Positions 7,711-15,849 of a DNA stretch of 18,259 nt are shown piece after piece. The stretch comes from Acidobacteriota bacterium (GTDB lineage: Bacteria; Acidobacteriota; Terriglobia; 20CM-2-55-15). The number at the start of each line of letters is the position of its first letter. The first letter of the stretch is position 1. The DNA is taken from positions 1-18,259 of the forward strand of contig QHXD01000018.1 in assembly GCA_003223895.1 (NCBI GenBank), read 5' to 3'. A program made the position numbers and the translations under genes. A model generated the notes under the pieces. That model was not told the DNA's origin. It searched no databases and saw nothing but the letters and a program-made list of their open reading frames with translations.

Positions 7711-8688
7711 GTGAACGTCTACGAAGGCAAAAATATTCGTAATGTCGGCATTGTAGGACACGGAGGAAGCGGCAAAACCTCATTAGTTTCCGCAATTCTT
7801 TTTGATACGGGCGCGACGAATCGTCTTGGCCGGGTGGAGGACGGGAATGCTCCGACGGACTACGACGAAGACGAAATCGAACGAAAAATTACAATTGCAG
7901 CGAAGCTCGCCTTCTGCGAGTGGAACAAAACCAAGATCAACATCCTCGATACGCCCGGCTTTGGAAACTTCATTCAGGAAGCCCGCGGAGCGCTACGTGT
8001 GGCCGACGCTGCGATAGTTGTGGTCGATGCAGTATCGGGCATCATGGTCCAGACCGAAAAGGGCTGGGGATACGCCGAAGAGTTCCAATTGCCGAGGCTG
8101 GTCGTCGTCAATCGCATGGATCGCGACACCGCGAGTTTCGAGAGATCGCTCGAGTCCATTCAAAAGAGTCTCGGCCGCATGTGCGTGCCGATTCAGATTC
8201 CTCTTGGCGAAGAGAAGGCGTTCAAGGGTGTTGTAGACCTGATTCAAATGAAAGCATACGTCTACCAGACCGACGGATCGGGCAAGTTCACGGAGTCCGA
8301 CATTCCGGCAGACGCGAAGGACCGGGCACAGGAGTATCGCGACAAGCTCGTGGAAGCTGTTGCCGAGAGCGACGAGAAACTCATGGAGAAGTTCTTCGAG
8401 AGCGGCTCGCTCACTGACGAAGAGATGATCGCGGGACTCAAGAATCAGGTTGGCGAAGGAAAGATCTATCCTGTCCTGTACACGTCCGCAATCGGCAACA
8501 TGGGCATTCAGCCGCTGCTGAACACCATTCTGAACCTGCTGCCTGATGCTGTTGCCCGTGGAACCGTGACCGGAAAAGATCTCCAGGGCAAAGACGTTCA
8601 GCGGAAGATGGCGGACAGCGAACCGTTCTCCGCGTTCGTCTTCAAAACATTTTCCGATCCTTTCACAGGCCGGATCTCAGAACACTGA
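7711..8688 (+). CDS. fusA: EF-G N-terminal fragment (GTPase domain and start of domain II)
   Basis: 325 residues from GTG 7711 (AGGAG at 7700-7704). The GTPase motifs are GHGGSGKT (16-23, G1), conserved switch I threonine in ERKITI (57-62), DTPGF (80-84, G3), NRMD (134-137, G4) and TSA near 270 (G5). The P-loop has GGSGKTS in place of the GHIDAGKTT of classical EF-G, and the switch I arm reads RVEDGNAPTDYDEDE; this matches the divergent EF-G type I associate with Acidobacteriota and EF-G-II-like proteins. The last true EF-G residues are DPFTGRIS at the start of domain II; the final EH before TGA 8686-8688 is out of register. Confidence 0.9.
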   Translation: MNVYEGKNIRNVGIVGHGGSGKTSLVSAILFDTGATNRLGRVEDGNAPTDYDEDEIERKITIAAKLAFCEWNKTKINILDTPGFGNFIQEARGALRVADAAIVVVDAVSGIMVQTEKGWGYAEEFQLPRLVVVNRMDRDTASFERSLESIQKSLGRMCVPIQIPLGEEKAFKGVVDLIQMKAYVYQTDGSGKFTESDIPADAKDRAQEYRDKLVEAVAESDEKLMEKFFESGSLTDEEMIAGLKNQVGEGKIYPVLYTSAIGNMGIQPLLNTILNLLPDAVARGTVTGKDLQGKDVQRKMADSEPFSAFVFKTFSDPFTGRISEH

Positions 8689-8753
8689 CCACGGAACTGC
8701 AGCCATATAACGTCAACAAAGGTGTTACCGAGCGGCTCGGTTCAATCGTTCTG

Positions 8754-9794
8754 TTGCAGGGAAAAACTCAGGTTCCTGTTGTGAAGGTTCATGCCGGCGA
8801 CATTGCTGCAGTGGCGAAGCTCAAGGAAACACAAACCGGCGATACGCTCGCGGCGGACAAGGCCCATCCGATTCTTTATCCGGCTGCGAAATGGATCGAA
8901 CCGGTAATTTCGTTCGCAATCGAGCCGAAATCACGCGGGGACGAAGAAAAGATCAGCACAGCGATCCACAAGCTCATGGATGAAGACCTCGGGCTGCGCT
9001 ACACGCGCGAACCCCAGACCAAGGAGTTCCTCATGTCGGGCCAGGGCCAGATGCACGTGGAAATGGCGGTCGCGCGGCTGAAGAAGCGCTACGGCGTGGA
9101 AGTGCTTCTGCATCCGCCCAAAGTACCCTACCGTGAAACGAGTAAGGGCAAGGCGGACGTTCAAGGCAAGCATAAGAAACAGAGCGGCGGTCACGGCCAG
9201 TACGGTGATTGCAAAATCCGGATGGAGCCGATGCCGCGCGGGAGCGACTTTGAATTCGTGAATGAAATCTTCGGCGGATCCATTCCTAGAAACTTTATTC
9301 CCGCCGTTGAGAAAGGTATCCAGGAGGCGAGGCAGAAGGGTGTACTCGCAGGTTATCCGACGGTCGATTTCCGTGTGATCCTGTACGACGGCTCCTACCA
9401 TGACGTCGATTCATCGGAAATGGCATTCAAAATCGCCGGCTCGCTGGCCTTCAAGAAAGGTATCCGGGAAGCCAAACCGATTCTCCTCGAACCGGTTATG
9501 AACGTGGAAGTTCACGGACCGGAAGAATTCGCCGGCGACCTCATGGGCGATTTAAACAGCCGGCGCGGCCGCGTTCAGGGCATGGAAGTGCGGGGCCACA
9601 CCACGATTATCAAGGCCCAGGTTCCACTGGCTGAAATGCTCAGTTATGCTTCCGACCTGACGTCCAAGACCGGTGCCCGCGGAAGCTACACGATGGAGTT
9701 CAGCCACTACGACGAGGTACCGGGACATCTTGCTGACAAGGTCATTGCACATGCGAAGGCGGGTGCAGCGGGCGAAGAGGAAGAAGAAGAGTAA
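8754..9794 (+). CDS. fusA: EF-G C-terminal fragment (rest of domain II to domain V)
   Basis: 346 residues counted from TTG 8754, but the homologous frame is open back to about 8682, so this is the remainder of the upstream gene and not an independent gene; no Shine-Dalgarno marks the TTG. Seen motifs: HAGDIAAVAKLKETQTGDTL (domain II), EPKSRGDEEKI and LRYTREPQTKEFLMSGQG (domain III), RGKADVQGKHKKQSGGHGQY with YGDCKIRMEP (domain IV), PAVEKGIQEA and AGYPTVDFRVILYDGSYHDV, then PVMNVEV, GDLNSRRGRVQGME and AEMLSYASDLTSKTGARGSY (domain V). The acidic tail EEEEEE ends at TAA 9792-9794, a stop codon that lies inside the left arm of the following inverted repeat. Confidence 0.88.
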   Translation: MQGKTQVPVVKVHAGDIAAVAKLKETQTGDTLAADKAHPILYPAAKWIEPVISFAIEPKSRGDEEKISTAIHKLMDEDLGLRYTREPQTKEFLMSGQGQMHVEMAVARLKKRYGVEVLLHPPKVPYRETSKGKADVQGKHKKQSGGHGQYGDCKIRMEPMPRGSDFEFVNEIFGGSIPRNFIPAVEKGIQEARQKGVLAGYPTVDFRVILYDGSYHDVDSSEMAFKIAGSLAFKKGIREAKPILLEPVMNVEVHGPEEFAGDLMGDLNSRRGRVQGMEVRGHTTIIKAQVPLAEMLSYASDLTSKTGARGSYTMEFSHYDEVPGHLADKVIAHAKAGAAGEEEEEE

Positions 9795-10132
9795 AACTAC
9801 TGTAGCGGCGCTGTATGAAGGTGTGAATGAATTGCCAGGACAGGGTGTTCCCCTCCTGGAACAGGAGGGGTGGCTGCGCCAGTAAGAAAAAGTCGCGAAG
9901 CCTCCGAAGCGGCGCAGACGGGGTGGTCATTATGGTAAATGTTGACGTTGTAAAACGTTATCCGGGACTGACCACCCCGTCTGCGCCTTCATAAGGAGGC
10001 TTCGCAGCATCTCTTGATGGCGCAGCCACCCCTCCTCTCCGAGGAGGGGAACACACTTTCCTGGAATTCATTCACACGTTCTATGAGCGCCGGCTTTTCG
10101 GCGGTCATAGACCGCCGCTACAGTGGTTTTAC
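9791..10132. repeat. 342-bp compound inverted repeat, copy A of family 3 nested in family 4 ends
   Basis: This fills the gap between the convergent EF-G and matrixin genes. The outer ends 9791-9810 and 10113-10132 match in reverse complement at 19 of 20 (GTAAAACYACTGTAGCGGCG) and contain both genes' stop codons. The right arm then carries an extra internal palindrome (about 10081-10110, GCGGTCATAG type) that the left arm lacks. Inside, arms from 9821 (GTGTGAATGAATT) to 10077 include terminal 9-bp hairpins (CCCCTCCTG-GAA-CAGGAGGGG at 9850-9870 and a similar one at about 10028-10048), GTGGCTGCGCC, GCGAAGCCTCC and GCGCAGACGGGGTGGTC, all mirrored on the right. The centre (about 9929-9970) is a non-repeated loop. 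Reading across the arms gives spurious peptides of the type QPPLLxEGN. It may end both transcripts. Classification as a mobile palindromic element is inference. Confidence 0.9.
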
Positions 10133-13100
10133 AACGGAGGGCCGGACGCCATCACCTCTCTCGACCCGTAAACTTCCCACGTCCAGATCGGCTGATCGGA
10201 GCGAATTCGAATATAGCCGCCGATTTGCGTGGTCACCGACGGGACCAGCTCACTCACCTGCCGCGCGAGCTGTGAATTCGCCGCAAGATTGATCGTGGCG
10301 CTCTTCGGAGTTCCTCCTCCGGCTTCGTACACCTCAATCGTGATACTGGCCGCATGACTTCCGGTTGCCAGGCTCAGACCAGTGAATAACCCGTTTCCTT
10401 GAGCCACTTGAGCGAAGAACGCCTCGGTTGCCGGAGGACGCGCCCCGATCGACACGAGACCCGTCGGGCCTTCGATGTCGAGCACACCGAGCAGTCCACC
10501 ACCGGTGCCGAACGGTAGAGGAACAGCGATCATGACGACAGCGCCCGTCCGCAGCGTTTCGGGGGACAACTGCAGAAGGCTCGCCAGGGAAACTCGGGTT
10601 GCGGAGTTGGAGTCAACTTTCAGATAGGCTCCAGCGCTTCCAAACGTGACCAACACAGCTTGAGGAGTGTTTGACACATTCGCGATCGTAAGCGTCGACG
10701 TGTATCCGGATCCCGTCGCACCCTGCGGGAAAACCAACGTGAGCTGGGCCGGCGAAACGGGAACTGCGGCACTGATGCCCAGTTTGCCAGTGGACGAGAA
10801 GCGCTCTTCAGCAGCAAGGGCTTCGGAGGATTGAACACTTACAGTGCCTGGAAGCGTCGTCACAATCCGTCTTCGCGGTGGAATGGTCAGTGATTGGACG
10901 TTCGCCGTTCCCAGGGTGGTGATTGTGACGTTAGCTGTGCGCGTTGAGGGATTCACGAGGATTGCCGAAGCGCCCGCGTGGAAGAGAACAAAACTGGAGG
11001 ACAGGCCTCGCACCACGTTTCCATCCAACTGAGTCATGTCCAGCGAACCGGTGGCCGTATAAATGCCGAGGCCGCTCGCCGACGCCTCGACTTCGATCCA
11101 TCCGTCAAACGTCGGCATGGCGAAGATCTCAGGGATCAGCCGCGAGTATTGCTGACCGGCCGCGAGAGTGACCGCAGTAGGATTACGGACGCCCGTTCCC
11201 GAAATGAGCGTTCCACTGGAATCCATGGCCTTCAGAACCACCGACATCGCGGTTGGAGCATACAGTGCGATTCCGCTGAACTGGTTGCCACCGTGAGGGG
11301 CCGCAGGGATCACTTTCACTTGCGGCTGGAACGTGGGATCGATGCGAATACCGTCGGAGACGCCCACATCGCTTGTCAGATTCGCTGTATTGATGGCTCT
11401 GACAGCGAAGTAATAGATTGCGCCGGCATCCAGATTCAGACCTGTGACCAGCACGGAGCTCTGCGTTGTTGAAGTAAACGGCCGAACGTCGGTTCCTCCG
11501 GGGGTCTTCCCGATGGCGTACTGAAATTCGCGAATGCCGGATTCCGGATCTTCCGATGTCCAGGATGCCAGCAATTCGGTTCGGCTCTGTGTAATGGCGC
11601 CGCCGTCGGTAACGACAGGTTTCGTGGGCGGCGTGGAATCCGGCGCCGCTGCAGTGTAGCTTCCGTCCGCGAAGCGGTAGGTGAAGAAGGAGCCGCTCTG
11701 CAGGATGGGCTGGTTGAATCCCGCCTGAAACGCGGTTGCGCGTTTCAGGTCCTGCCCGCCTACCGTCGCGCTCGATCCATTGGAACGTGGACCACTCAGG
11801 CTCTGATACACGAATTGAATGTCGTTGCTGCCCTCGAAGAGGATCGTTTCGAAAGTAAGACTGGCGCCAAGATCCATGCCGTCTTCGTCCAGGATGCTCA
11901 GATTGGCCCATTCGATGACGAACCGGCGGTTGGGAGCGGAGCCGATGGTCCGCATCGTGACTGCGCTGTTGGATTTGAGGACAAGGTCGTCCCAGAACGG
12001 AGCTATCAAAGAAGGAGGAACACTGCCGGTGCTTCCTCCCTGCCGCGTTACAGTCTGAGCGGGAAGCGAAGCATTCTGAAATTCCGCATTCGACAGAGCT
12101 TCAAGGCTCAGCCAGCCGTTGGTCGCGATCGAAATCTGGGAGCCGGCGAGATAAATGTCCCGGAAGAGGCTGAAATTAAATGGAAGAGTGGCGGCAGCGA
12201 CGGAATCATCGGCGTTGTTGAAACTCAGACTGGTACCGCCGCCGGCAACACTGGCATCAATGAAGTTGTATGCGCTGACCGCCAGGTTGGTGCTGGACGT
12301 AGCCGATGTAATGGTAAAAGCCGGACCCGTCACCAACTGGCCGAAAATGGAGATCGTCATCGGCCCGCTGGCGGCTCCAAAAGGCACGATCGTCGTAATC
12401 GCAGCCGTCGTGGCGCTGACAATGCGCGCCGACACGCCGTTGAAACGGACGTCGATGTTTTGAGTGCGCGTATCGAAGTGGACACCCTGGATCGTCACCA
12501 GTGTTGTGGGCGGCCCGCTGAGCGGCGTCACCTGCGTAATCGCCGGCTGCTGGGACAAGTAGGCAAAAGCGCCGGCTGCAACACCCCACGTTCCGTCCGG
12601 ATTGACGACGACCAGATTCGTGGCTCCGGGAACGTTCGCGGGAGCTGTTGCCTGTATGGTTCCGGAATCAAGCACGCGAACATCGGGTGCCGGAAGTCCC
12701 CCGAAGAAAACCTGCGCTCCGGGCCGGAAGTTCGCTCCTGTCACCGTTACGGGCGTGCCTTCTACCGGACCCGATGCGGGCCCGATCGCGATGTTCGATG
12801 GCGAGACATCGGTGATCACCAGCGCTCCGCCGACAACCGACGAACTGCCTCCACGATTCACCGCCATGTTCTTGGGTCCCACGGCAGTCGAAGACGCAAC
12901 TGTTATACGCATCGTCGCGCTGGTCGAGGCACTGGCTGAAATCCTTCCTCCAAACGTCGGCGAGCCCAGGACGATTCCATTATTCGATGTAGTGAAGACA
13001 GTACCGTCCGTGAGGTCCTCTCCGCCGAGCCGCAATGTTCCACTCGCTCCACGCGGAATGCGCGCGGCAAACGCCGGCCGGGTGAGATTCAGCCCGGTCG

Positions 13101-14076
13101 AGCTTTGGGGTAACGTTCGGATGTCTGCATTCGCGGTGACGCCCGCTGTTACATCAATCGTCCCGGCTTCGGCCAGGTTGGACGCATTACCGAAATATGT
13201 CGTTCCGAAATCGACTTTCAGATTCCGATAAAATGCTGTCGTGCCTCCTCCAATATTCTGCTCGCTCACGGGCAAGTCGAGCGGCTCCGCAAACACCCGG
13301 TACGGGCCAGGCGGCAGGAAGCGGAGAAGATAGCTGCCATCTCGTTGAGAGAGTGCGCTGACGAGCGCCGTTCCGTCCCGATCGACTGCAACAACATGCG
13401 CGCCGAAGACGCCCACGCCTCCCGATTGAATTACCCCGCTGATCTGCCCGACGGGCGGGGCTGCCGACGCCTTCGGGTAGATCTCCGTTATTGCCGCAAT
13501 ATCGTCGTAGGCCAGCGTGCGCTGATCGAGTTGCGATAGCGCTGCAAAGGGTACCATCACGGAAGACACGAGGCCTGCATGGTCCAGGCCGAGCAGATGA
13601 CCGATCTCGTGAGTCAACACACCCTGGATATCGAACTTGTTGTCCTCCACACTCGTCGAAAATTGCTGAGCTGGATTGAAAATGATGTCGGATTCATCAA
13701 AGACCAACCCACCTGCGGAATCCGCACGGAAGAAAGAGAAGGTCGCTGCAATTACAGATGACGCGAGAGGAGTCGAATCATCTGTGAAGGACACGACATT
13801 CATTCCATCGCGACCGACGGTGCGCGCCGCGGTTGTGCCTCTGTAAATAAAACGCACGTCGGCTGTCGGCACGTTTTGCCATGTTTGAAACGCGGCCTGA
13901 ATCGCGCCGAATTCGCTTCCGTTTGAAATCTGGGGCGAGCCCCTGTCGTTGATCCAATAGGAAACGGGCATGGATGTCCATTTCGGAGTCTGACCCAACG
14001 ATAGCGTGATGCGCGTGTAGGCCGCTGCAGTTGCCGAACAGACGGATATCAGGAGAATGATCGAGTACTTCTTCAA
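10129..14076 (-). CDS. large secreted matrixin-like metalloprotease with IPT/TIG and fibronectin III domains
   Basis: A 1315-aa protein. Residues 1-19 (KKYSIILLISVCSATAAA) form a signal peptide. The zinc motif HEIGHLLGLDH (156-166, HExxHxxGxxH) with a downstream Met-turn (SSVMVPF, 171-177) marks a matrixin/M10-like catalytic domain (about 25-202). Then: a carboxypeptidase-regulatory-like beta domain (about 208-320, DGSYLLRFLPPGPYRVFAEP), a beta-rich region, two IPT/TIG-like repeats (about 420-508 and 511-590, starting ITDVSPSNIA and ITQVTPLSGP), a nidogen-like region with LIAPFWDDLVL (about 600-800), a fibronectin III domain (about 812-910), and about 400 residues of repeated beta segments of unknown family. 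The start is TTG 14076, 3 nt after the stop of the upstream exported protein, indicating coupling. Its likely job is extracellular protein breakdown or surface adhesion; substrate unknown. No C-terminal anchor or sorting motif is evident. Confidence 0.88.
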   Translation of the reverse strand: MKKYSIILLISVCSATAAAYTRITLSLGQTPKWTSMPVSYWINDRGSPQISNGSEFGAIQAAFQTWQNVPTADVRFIYRGTTAARTVGRDGMNVVSFTDDSTPLASSVIAATFSFFRADSAGGLVFDESDIIFNPAQQFSTSVEDNKFDIQGVLTHEIGHLLGLDHAGLVSSVMVPFAALSQLDQRTLAYDDIAAITEIYPKASAAPPVGQISGVIQSGGVGVFGAHVVAVDRDGTALVSALSQRDGSYLLRFLPPGPYRVFAEPLDLPVSEQNIGGGTTAFYRNLKVDFGTTYFGNASNLAEAGTIDVTAGVTANADIRTLPQSSTGLNLTRPAFAARIPRGASGTLRLGGEDLTDGTVFTTSNNGIVLGSPTFGGRISASASTSATMRITVASSTAVGPKNMAVNRGGSSSVVGGALVITDVSPSNIAIGPASGPVEGTPVTVTGANFRPGAQVFFGGLPAPDVRVLDSGTIQATAPANVPGATNLVVVNPDGTWGVAAGAFAYLSQQPAITQVTPLSGPPTTLVTIQGVHFDTRTQNIDVRFNGVSARIVSATTAAITTIVPFGAASGPMTISIFGQLVTGPAFTITSATSSTNLAVSAYNFIDASVAGGGTSLSFNNADDSVAAATLPFNFSLFRDIYLAGSQISIATNGWLSLEALSNAEFQNASLPAQTVTRQGGSTGSVPPSLIAPFWDDLVLKSNSAVTMRTIGSAPNRRFVIEWANLSILDEDGMDLGASLTFETILFEGSNDIQFVYQSLSGPRSNGSSATVGGQDLKRATAFQAGFNQPILQSGSFFTYRFADGSYTAAAPDSTPPTKPVVTDGGAITQSRTELLASWTSEDPESGIREFQYAIGKTPGGTDVRPFTSTTQSSVLVTGLNLDAGAIYYFAVRAINTANLTSDVGVSDGIRIDPTFQPQVKVIPAAPHGGNQFSGIALYAPTAMSVVLKAMDSSGTLISGTGVRNPTAVTLAAGQQYSRLIPEIFAMPTFDGWIEVEASASGLGIYTATGSLDMTQLDGNVVRGLSSSFVLFHAGASAILVNPSTRTANVTITTLGTANVQSLTIPPRRRIVTTLPGTVSVQSSEALAAEERFSSTGKLGISAAVPVSPAQLTLVFPQGATGSGYTSTLTIANVSNTPQAVLVTFGSAGAYLKVDSNSATRVSLASLLQLSPETLRTGAVVMIAVPLPFGTGGGLLGVLDIEGPTGLVSIGARPPATEAFFAQVAQGNGLFTGLSLATGSHAASITIEVYEAGGGTPKSATINLAANSQLARQVSELVPSVTTQIGGYIRIRSDQPIWTWEVYGSREVMASGPPL

Positions 14077-14079
14077 CGC

Positions 14080-14592
14080 TTACAGACCGACCAATTGTTT
14101 GATTTGAGATTTGAAATTATCGAGGGGCATCTTCAGCGGTTTGCCGGGACGGCCATCGGGAAATGCGAGTCCGGTGATGTTGTTGGACACTTCGCCATTC
14201 GTGACAGTGAATTTGCCCTGTCCCATGCCAACAATAGTCGAATATGAACCCGAATTTTCGATGAAGACAACGGCGTCTTCGCCCTGAGCGAAAGAAGGCA
14301 TGCCGGATACGTGCAGGACGAGATCGCCCACCCTGCCACCGACGGTCGTAAGCTCGACGATGCGCGAAGCCTGACCCTTTATGGTCTCCCGGACTTCAAT
14401 CGTGTAGGAAGTCAGGATCAGTTTTCCGTTGTCGCTCCAGAATGTCCGCGAGTCGCTTATCCGGCCGACGACGATCCTGTTTGCCTTCTTGACGAGATCC
14501 TCGAGGTTCAGGCGCTGTACAGTCGTTGCATGTGACGAAGTGGTTATTAAGAAAATGAGAACCAGCGAAACGATGGATAATCTTTTCAACAT
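14080..14592 (-). CDS. small exported protein of unknown function, partner of the matrixin
   Basis: About 170 residues from ATG 14592. The first 22 residues (LKRLSIVSLVLIFLITTSSHA) are a clear signal peptide, which decides this start over the longer frame from 14655, whose extra 21 residues are read from the 52-bp palindrome and are not protein-like. The mature part begins TTVQRLNLEDLVKKANRIVVG and continues with a beta-rich pattern: SYTIEVRETIKG, VELTTVGGRVGDL, GEDAVVFIENS, GMGQGKFTV. I recall similar small exported proteins beside matrixin-like proteases in Acidobacteria and myxobacteria, so a chaperone, inhibitor or pro-region-like role is a guess; no catalytic motif is visible. It is the first gene of the two-gene unit with the protease. 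Confidence 0.8.
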   Translation of the reverse strand: MLKRLSIVSLVLIFLITTSSHATTVQRLNLEDLVKKANRIVVGRISDSRTFWSDNGKLILTSYTIEVRETIKGQASRIVELTTVGGRVGDLVLHVSGMPSFAQGEDAVVFIENSGSYSTIVGMGQGKFTVTNGEVSNNITGLAFPDGRPGKPLKMPLDNFKSQIKQLVGL

Positions 14593-14620
14593 ATGTTCAT
14601 TGGCTGCGGGAGTGTAGCAC

Positions 14621-14672
14621 AACTGTAGCGGCGGTCTATGACCGCCGGCGGTCATAGACCGCCGCTACAGTT
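14621..14672. repeat. 52-bp perfect palindrome without spacer (family 4)
   Basis: Bases 14621-14646 are the exact reverse complement of 14647-14672 (AACTGTAGCGGCGGTCTATG... and its mirror), with no mismatch and no loop. It sits in the 101-nt divergent gap between the exported-protein gene (-) and the Trm112-like gene (+). The outer ends of the copy A element at 9791-10132 carry the same CTGTAGCGGCG text and the CGGCGGTCATAGACCGCCGC unit, so this is a second copy of that family. Being between divergent starts it may influence both promoters, or simply be a mobile palindrome that landed there. Confidence 0.93.
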
Positions 14673-14693
14673 AGTGCTAAGATCCTAAACGTC

Positions 14694-14864
14694 ATGGCCG
14701 TCAACCCGGAACTCCTGAAAATCCTCGTCTGCCCCCTCTGCAAGGCGCCAGTAAAGCCCCTCGAAAGCGGACAGGGCCTGAAGTGCAGCCAGTGCCGCCG
14801 CGTGTATCCGATTCGCGACGACATCCCCGTGATGCTCATCAGCGAAGCGAAAGTTGAAGACTAA
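14694..14864 (+). CDS. Trm112-like / UPF0434 (YcaR) zinc-ribbon protein, 56 aa
   Basis: A 56-residue protein starting at ATG 14694 and ending at TAA 14862-14864. It has the four-cysteine pattern CPLC (13-16) and CSQC (31-34), followed by RVYPIRDDIPVML, the signature of the YcaR/UPF0434 Trm112-like family. Trm112 proteins are small zinc-ribbon scaffolds, best known as activators of tRNA and protein methyltransferases; the bacterial YcaR type often sits in LPS or lipid A gene clusters, as here. Its role with the downstream glycosyltransferases is inference. The last 11 nt overlap the start of the GT9 gene, so the two are probably translated together. No strong Shine-Dalgarno is seen. It is short and easily missed by size cut-offs. 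Confidence 0.9.
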   Translation: MAVNPELLKILVCPLCKAPVKPLESGQGLKCSQCRRVYPIRDDIPVMLISEAKVED

Positions 14865-15849
14865 AGACCTTTTCCACCGTATCTCTACGAAAGCGCGCAT
14901 CTTGTTCATAAGACTTCGCTCGATGGGAGACTGCCTTCTCCTGACGAGTCCGATCCGTGCACTCAAGGAAGAATTTCCCCGCTTCCGCGTGAGCGTGCTC
15001 GTGGAATCACGCTTTGCAGGCTGCTTCGACGGCAACCCGGACATTGGCGAAATTCTGGTCGCAGGAAATAAGTATTCGACCGGGCTTCGCCTGCTGCTAC
15101 GCCGCTTTGACGCGATCATCAACCTGCACGGCGGCCCAACCAGTCTCATCTACTCGTGCCTGGCGATAGGAAGAAGGATCGGCGTGCAGCATTACCAGTA
15201 TGCAAAGCTCTATAACGGCCTGCTGCCACAACCCGATTCCGGGGTACACACCGTAAGATCGACCCTGGACTTGCTTCGCTGGATGGGTGTCGAGACGAGT
15301 GATCCGCCGCCTCTTCAATACAAATTTCATCCGAAGGAGGCGGCGCGGATACAGAAGCGGATCAAAGGCCGGCCTTACGTCGTGATCCATCCCGCATCCG
15401 TAATGGCCACAAAGAGATGGGACCCCGGCCTGTTCGCTCAGGTTGCTCGGCAACTCACGAAACAGCGGCCGCTCACAATCGTCGTGACGGCCGGCCCCGG
15501 CGAGGAATCGTTTGCGAGCCAGGTCGCAAAGGATATCGACGGAACCGTCATTCTGCTCGGCCTCACCATTCCAGAACTTGCAGAGCTGATCCGCGGCGCC
15601 CGCCTGTATATTGGAAACGATTCGGGCCCAATGCATTTGGCGGCTGCGGTCGACACACCGACTGTTGCAGTTTGGGGTTCTTCGGACTCTCGCCGTTGGC
15701 GGCCCTGGAAGGTGGAACACCGCGTTGTCCAGAATCCGTTTGAGTGCAACCCATGTCCGGGCTATCGTTGCCTGGTTGCGGATTCACCGCTCTGCATTGA
15801 ATCGGTAACAGTGGAACAGGTGACGGCCGCAGCAAAGGAACTACTGTGA
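14854..15849 (+). CDS. glycosyltransferase family 9 (heptosyltransferase-like)
   Basis: A 331-aa GT9 protein (GT-B fold), the family of LPS core heptosyltransferases WaaC, WaaF and WaaQ. Seen: the N-terminal ILFIRLRSMGDCLLLTSPIRAL (16-37, family opening), NLHGGPTS (90-97), YVVIHPASVMATKRW (175-189, sugar-nucleotide site) and YIGNDSGPMHLAAAVDTPTV (252-271), then the end block ECNPCPGYRC. It would transfer heptose to the lipid A-core acceptor on the inner face of the inner membrane. The TTG start at 14854 overlaps the Trm112 gene by 11 nt and has no strong Shine-Dalgarno; the family block begins at residue 16, so a slightly later start is possible. A heptose-7-phosphate kinase follows downstream, which supports heptose as donor. 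Which GT9 member it is cannot be told. Confidence 0.9.
   Translation: MKTKDLFHRISTKARILFIRLRSMGDCLLLTSPIRALKEEFPRFRVSVLVESRFAGCFDGNPDIGEILVAGNKYSTGLRLLLRRFDAIINLHGGPTSLIYSCLAIGRRIGVQHYQYAKLYNGLLPQPDSGVHTVRSTLDLLRWMGVETSDPPPLQYKFHPKEAARIQKRIKGRPYVVIHPASVMATKRWDPGLFAQVARQLTKQRPLTIVVTAGPGEESFASQVAKDIDGTVILLGLTIPELAELIRGARLYIGNDSGPMHLAAAVDTPTVAVWGSSDSRRWRPWKVEHRVVQNPFECNPCPGYRCLVADSPLCIESVTVEQVTAAAKELL

Larger units (their letters stand above)
7711..9794 (+). pseudogene. fusA: elongation factor G gene disrupted by an apparent 19-nt deletion
   Basis: Two adjacent frames together encode an otherwise complete EF-G of about 690 residues. The first frame (7711-8688) ends abruptly after DPFTGRIS at a TGA; the second, open from about 8682, resumes with TLTTELQPYNVNKGVTERLG. 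In EF-G of this subtype GRIS is followed by about seven residues of the type YFKVFSG before the equivalent of TL. Here only two bases (8680-8681) lie between the serine codon and the codon that resumes the match, where 21 are expected: a loss of 19 nt that shifts the frame. Both halves keep conserved motifs and show no other lesion, so the event is very recent or an assembly error. EF-G catalyses ribosome translocation and recycling; if this is the only copy the genome must encode an intact version, which favours sequence error. Copy number elsewhere is unknown. Confidence 0.85.

Noticed and set aside
8680..8760. Programmed ribosomal frameshift in EF-G
   Set aside because: Conserved residues are missing at the junction, no slippery heptamer is apparent, and EF-G is not known to use frameshifting; a deletion or assembly error explains it better.
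11815..12939. 374-residue + strand open frame opposite the matrixin-like gene
   Set aside because: Arg/Gly-rich low-complexity translation antisense to a well-supported secreted protein; no motif.
14593..14655. N-terminal extension of the small exported protein to 14655
   Set aside because: The extra residues are read from the 52-bp palindrome and would mask a good signal peptide that starts at 14592.
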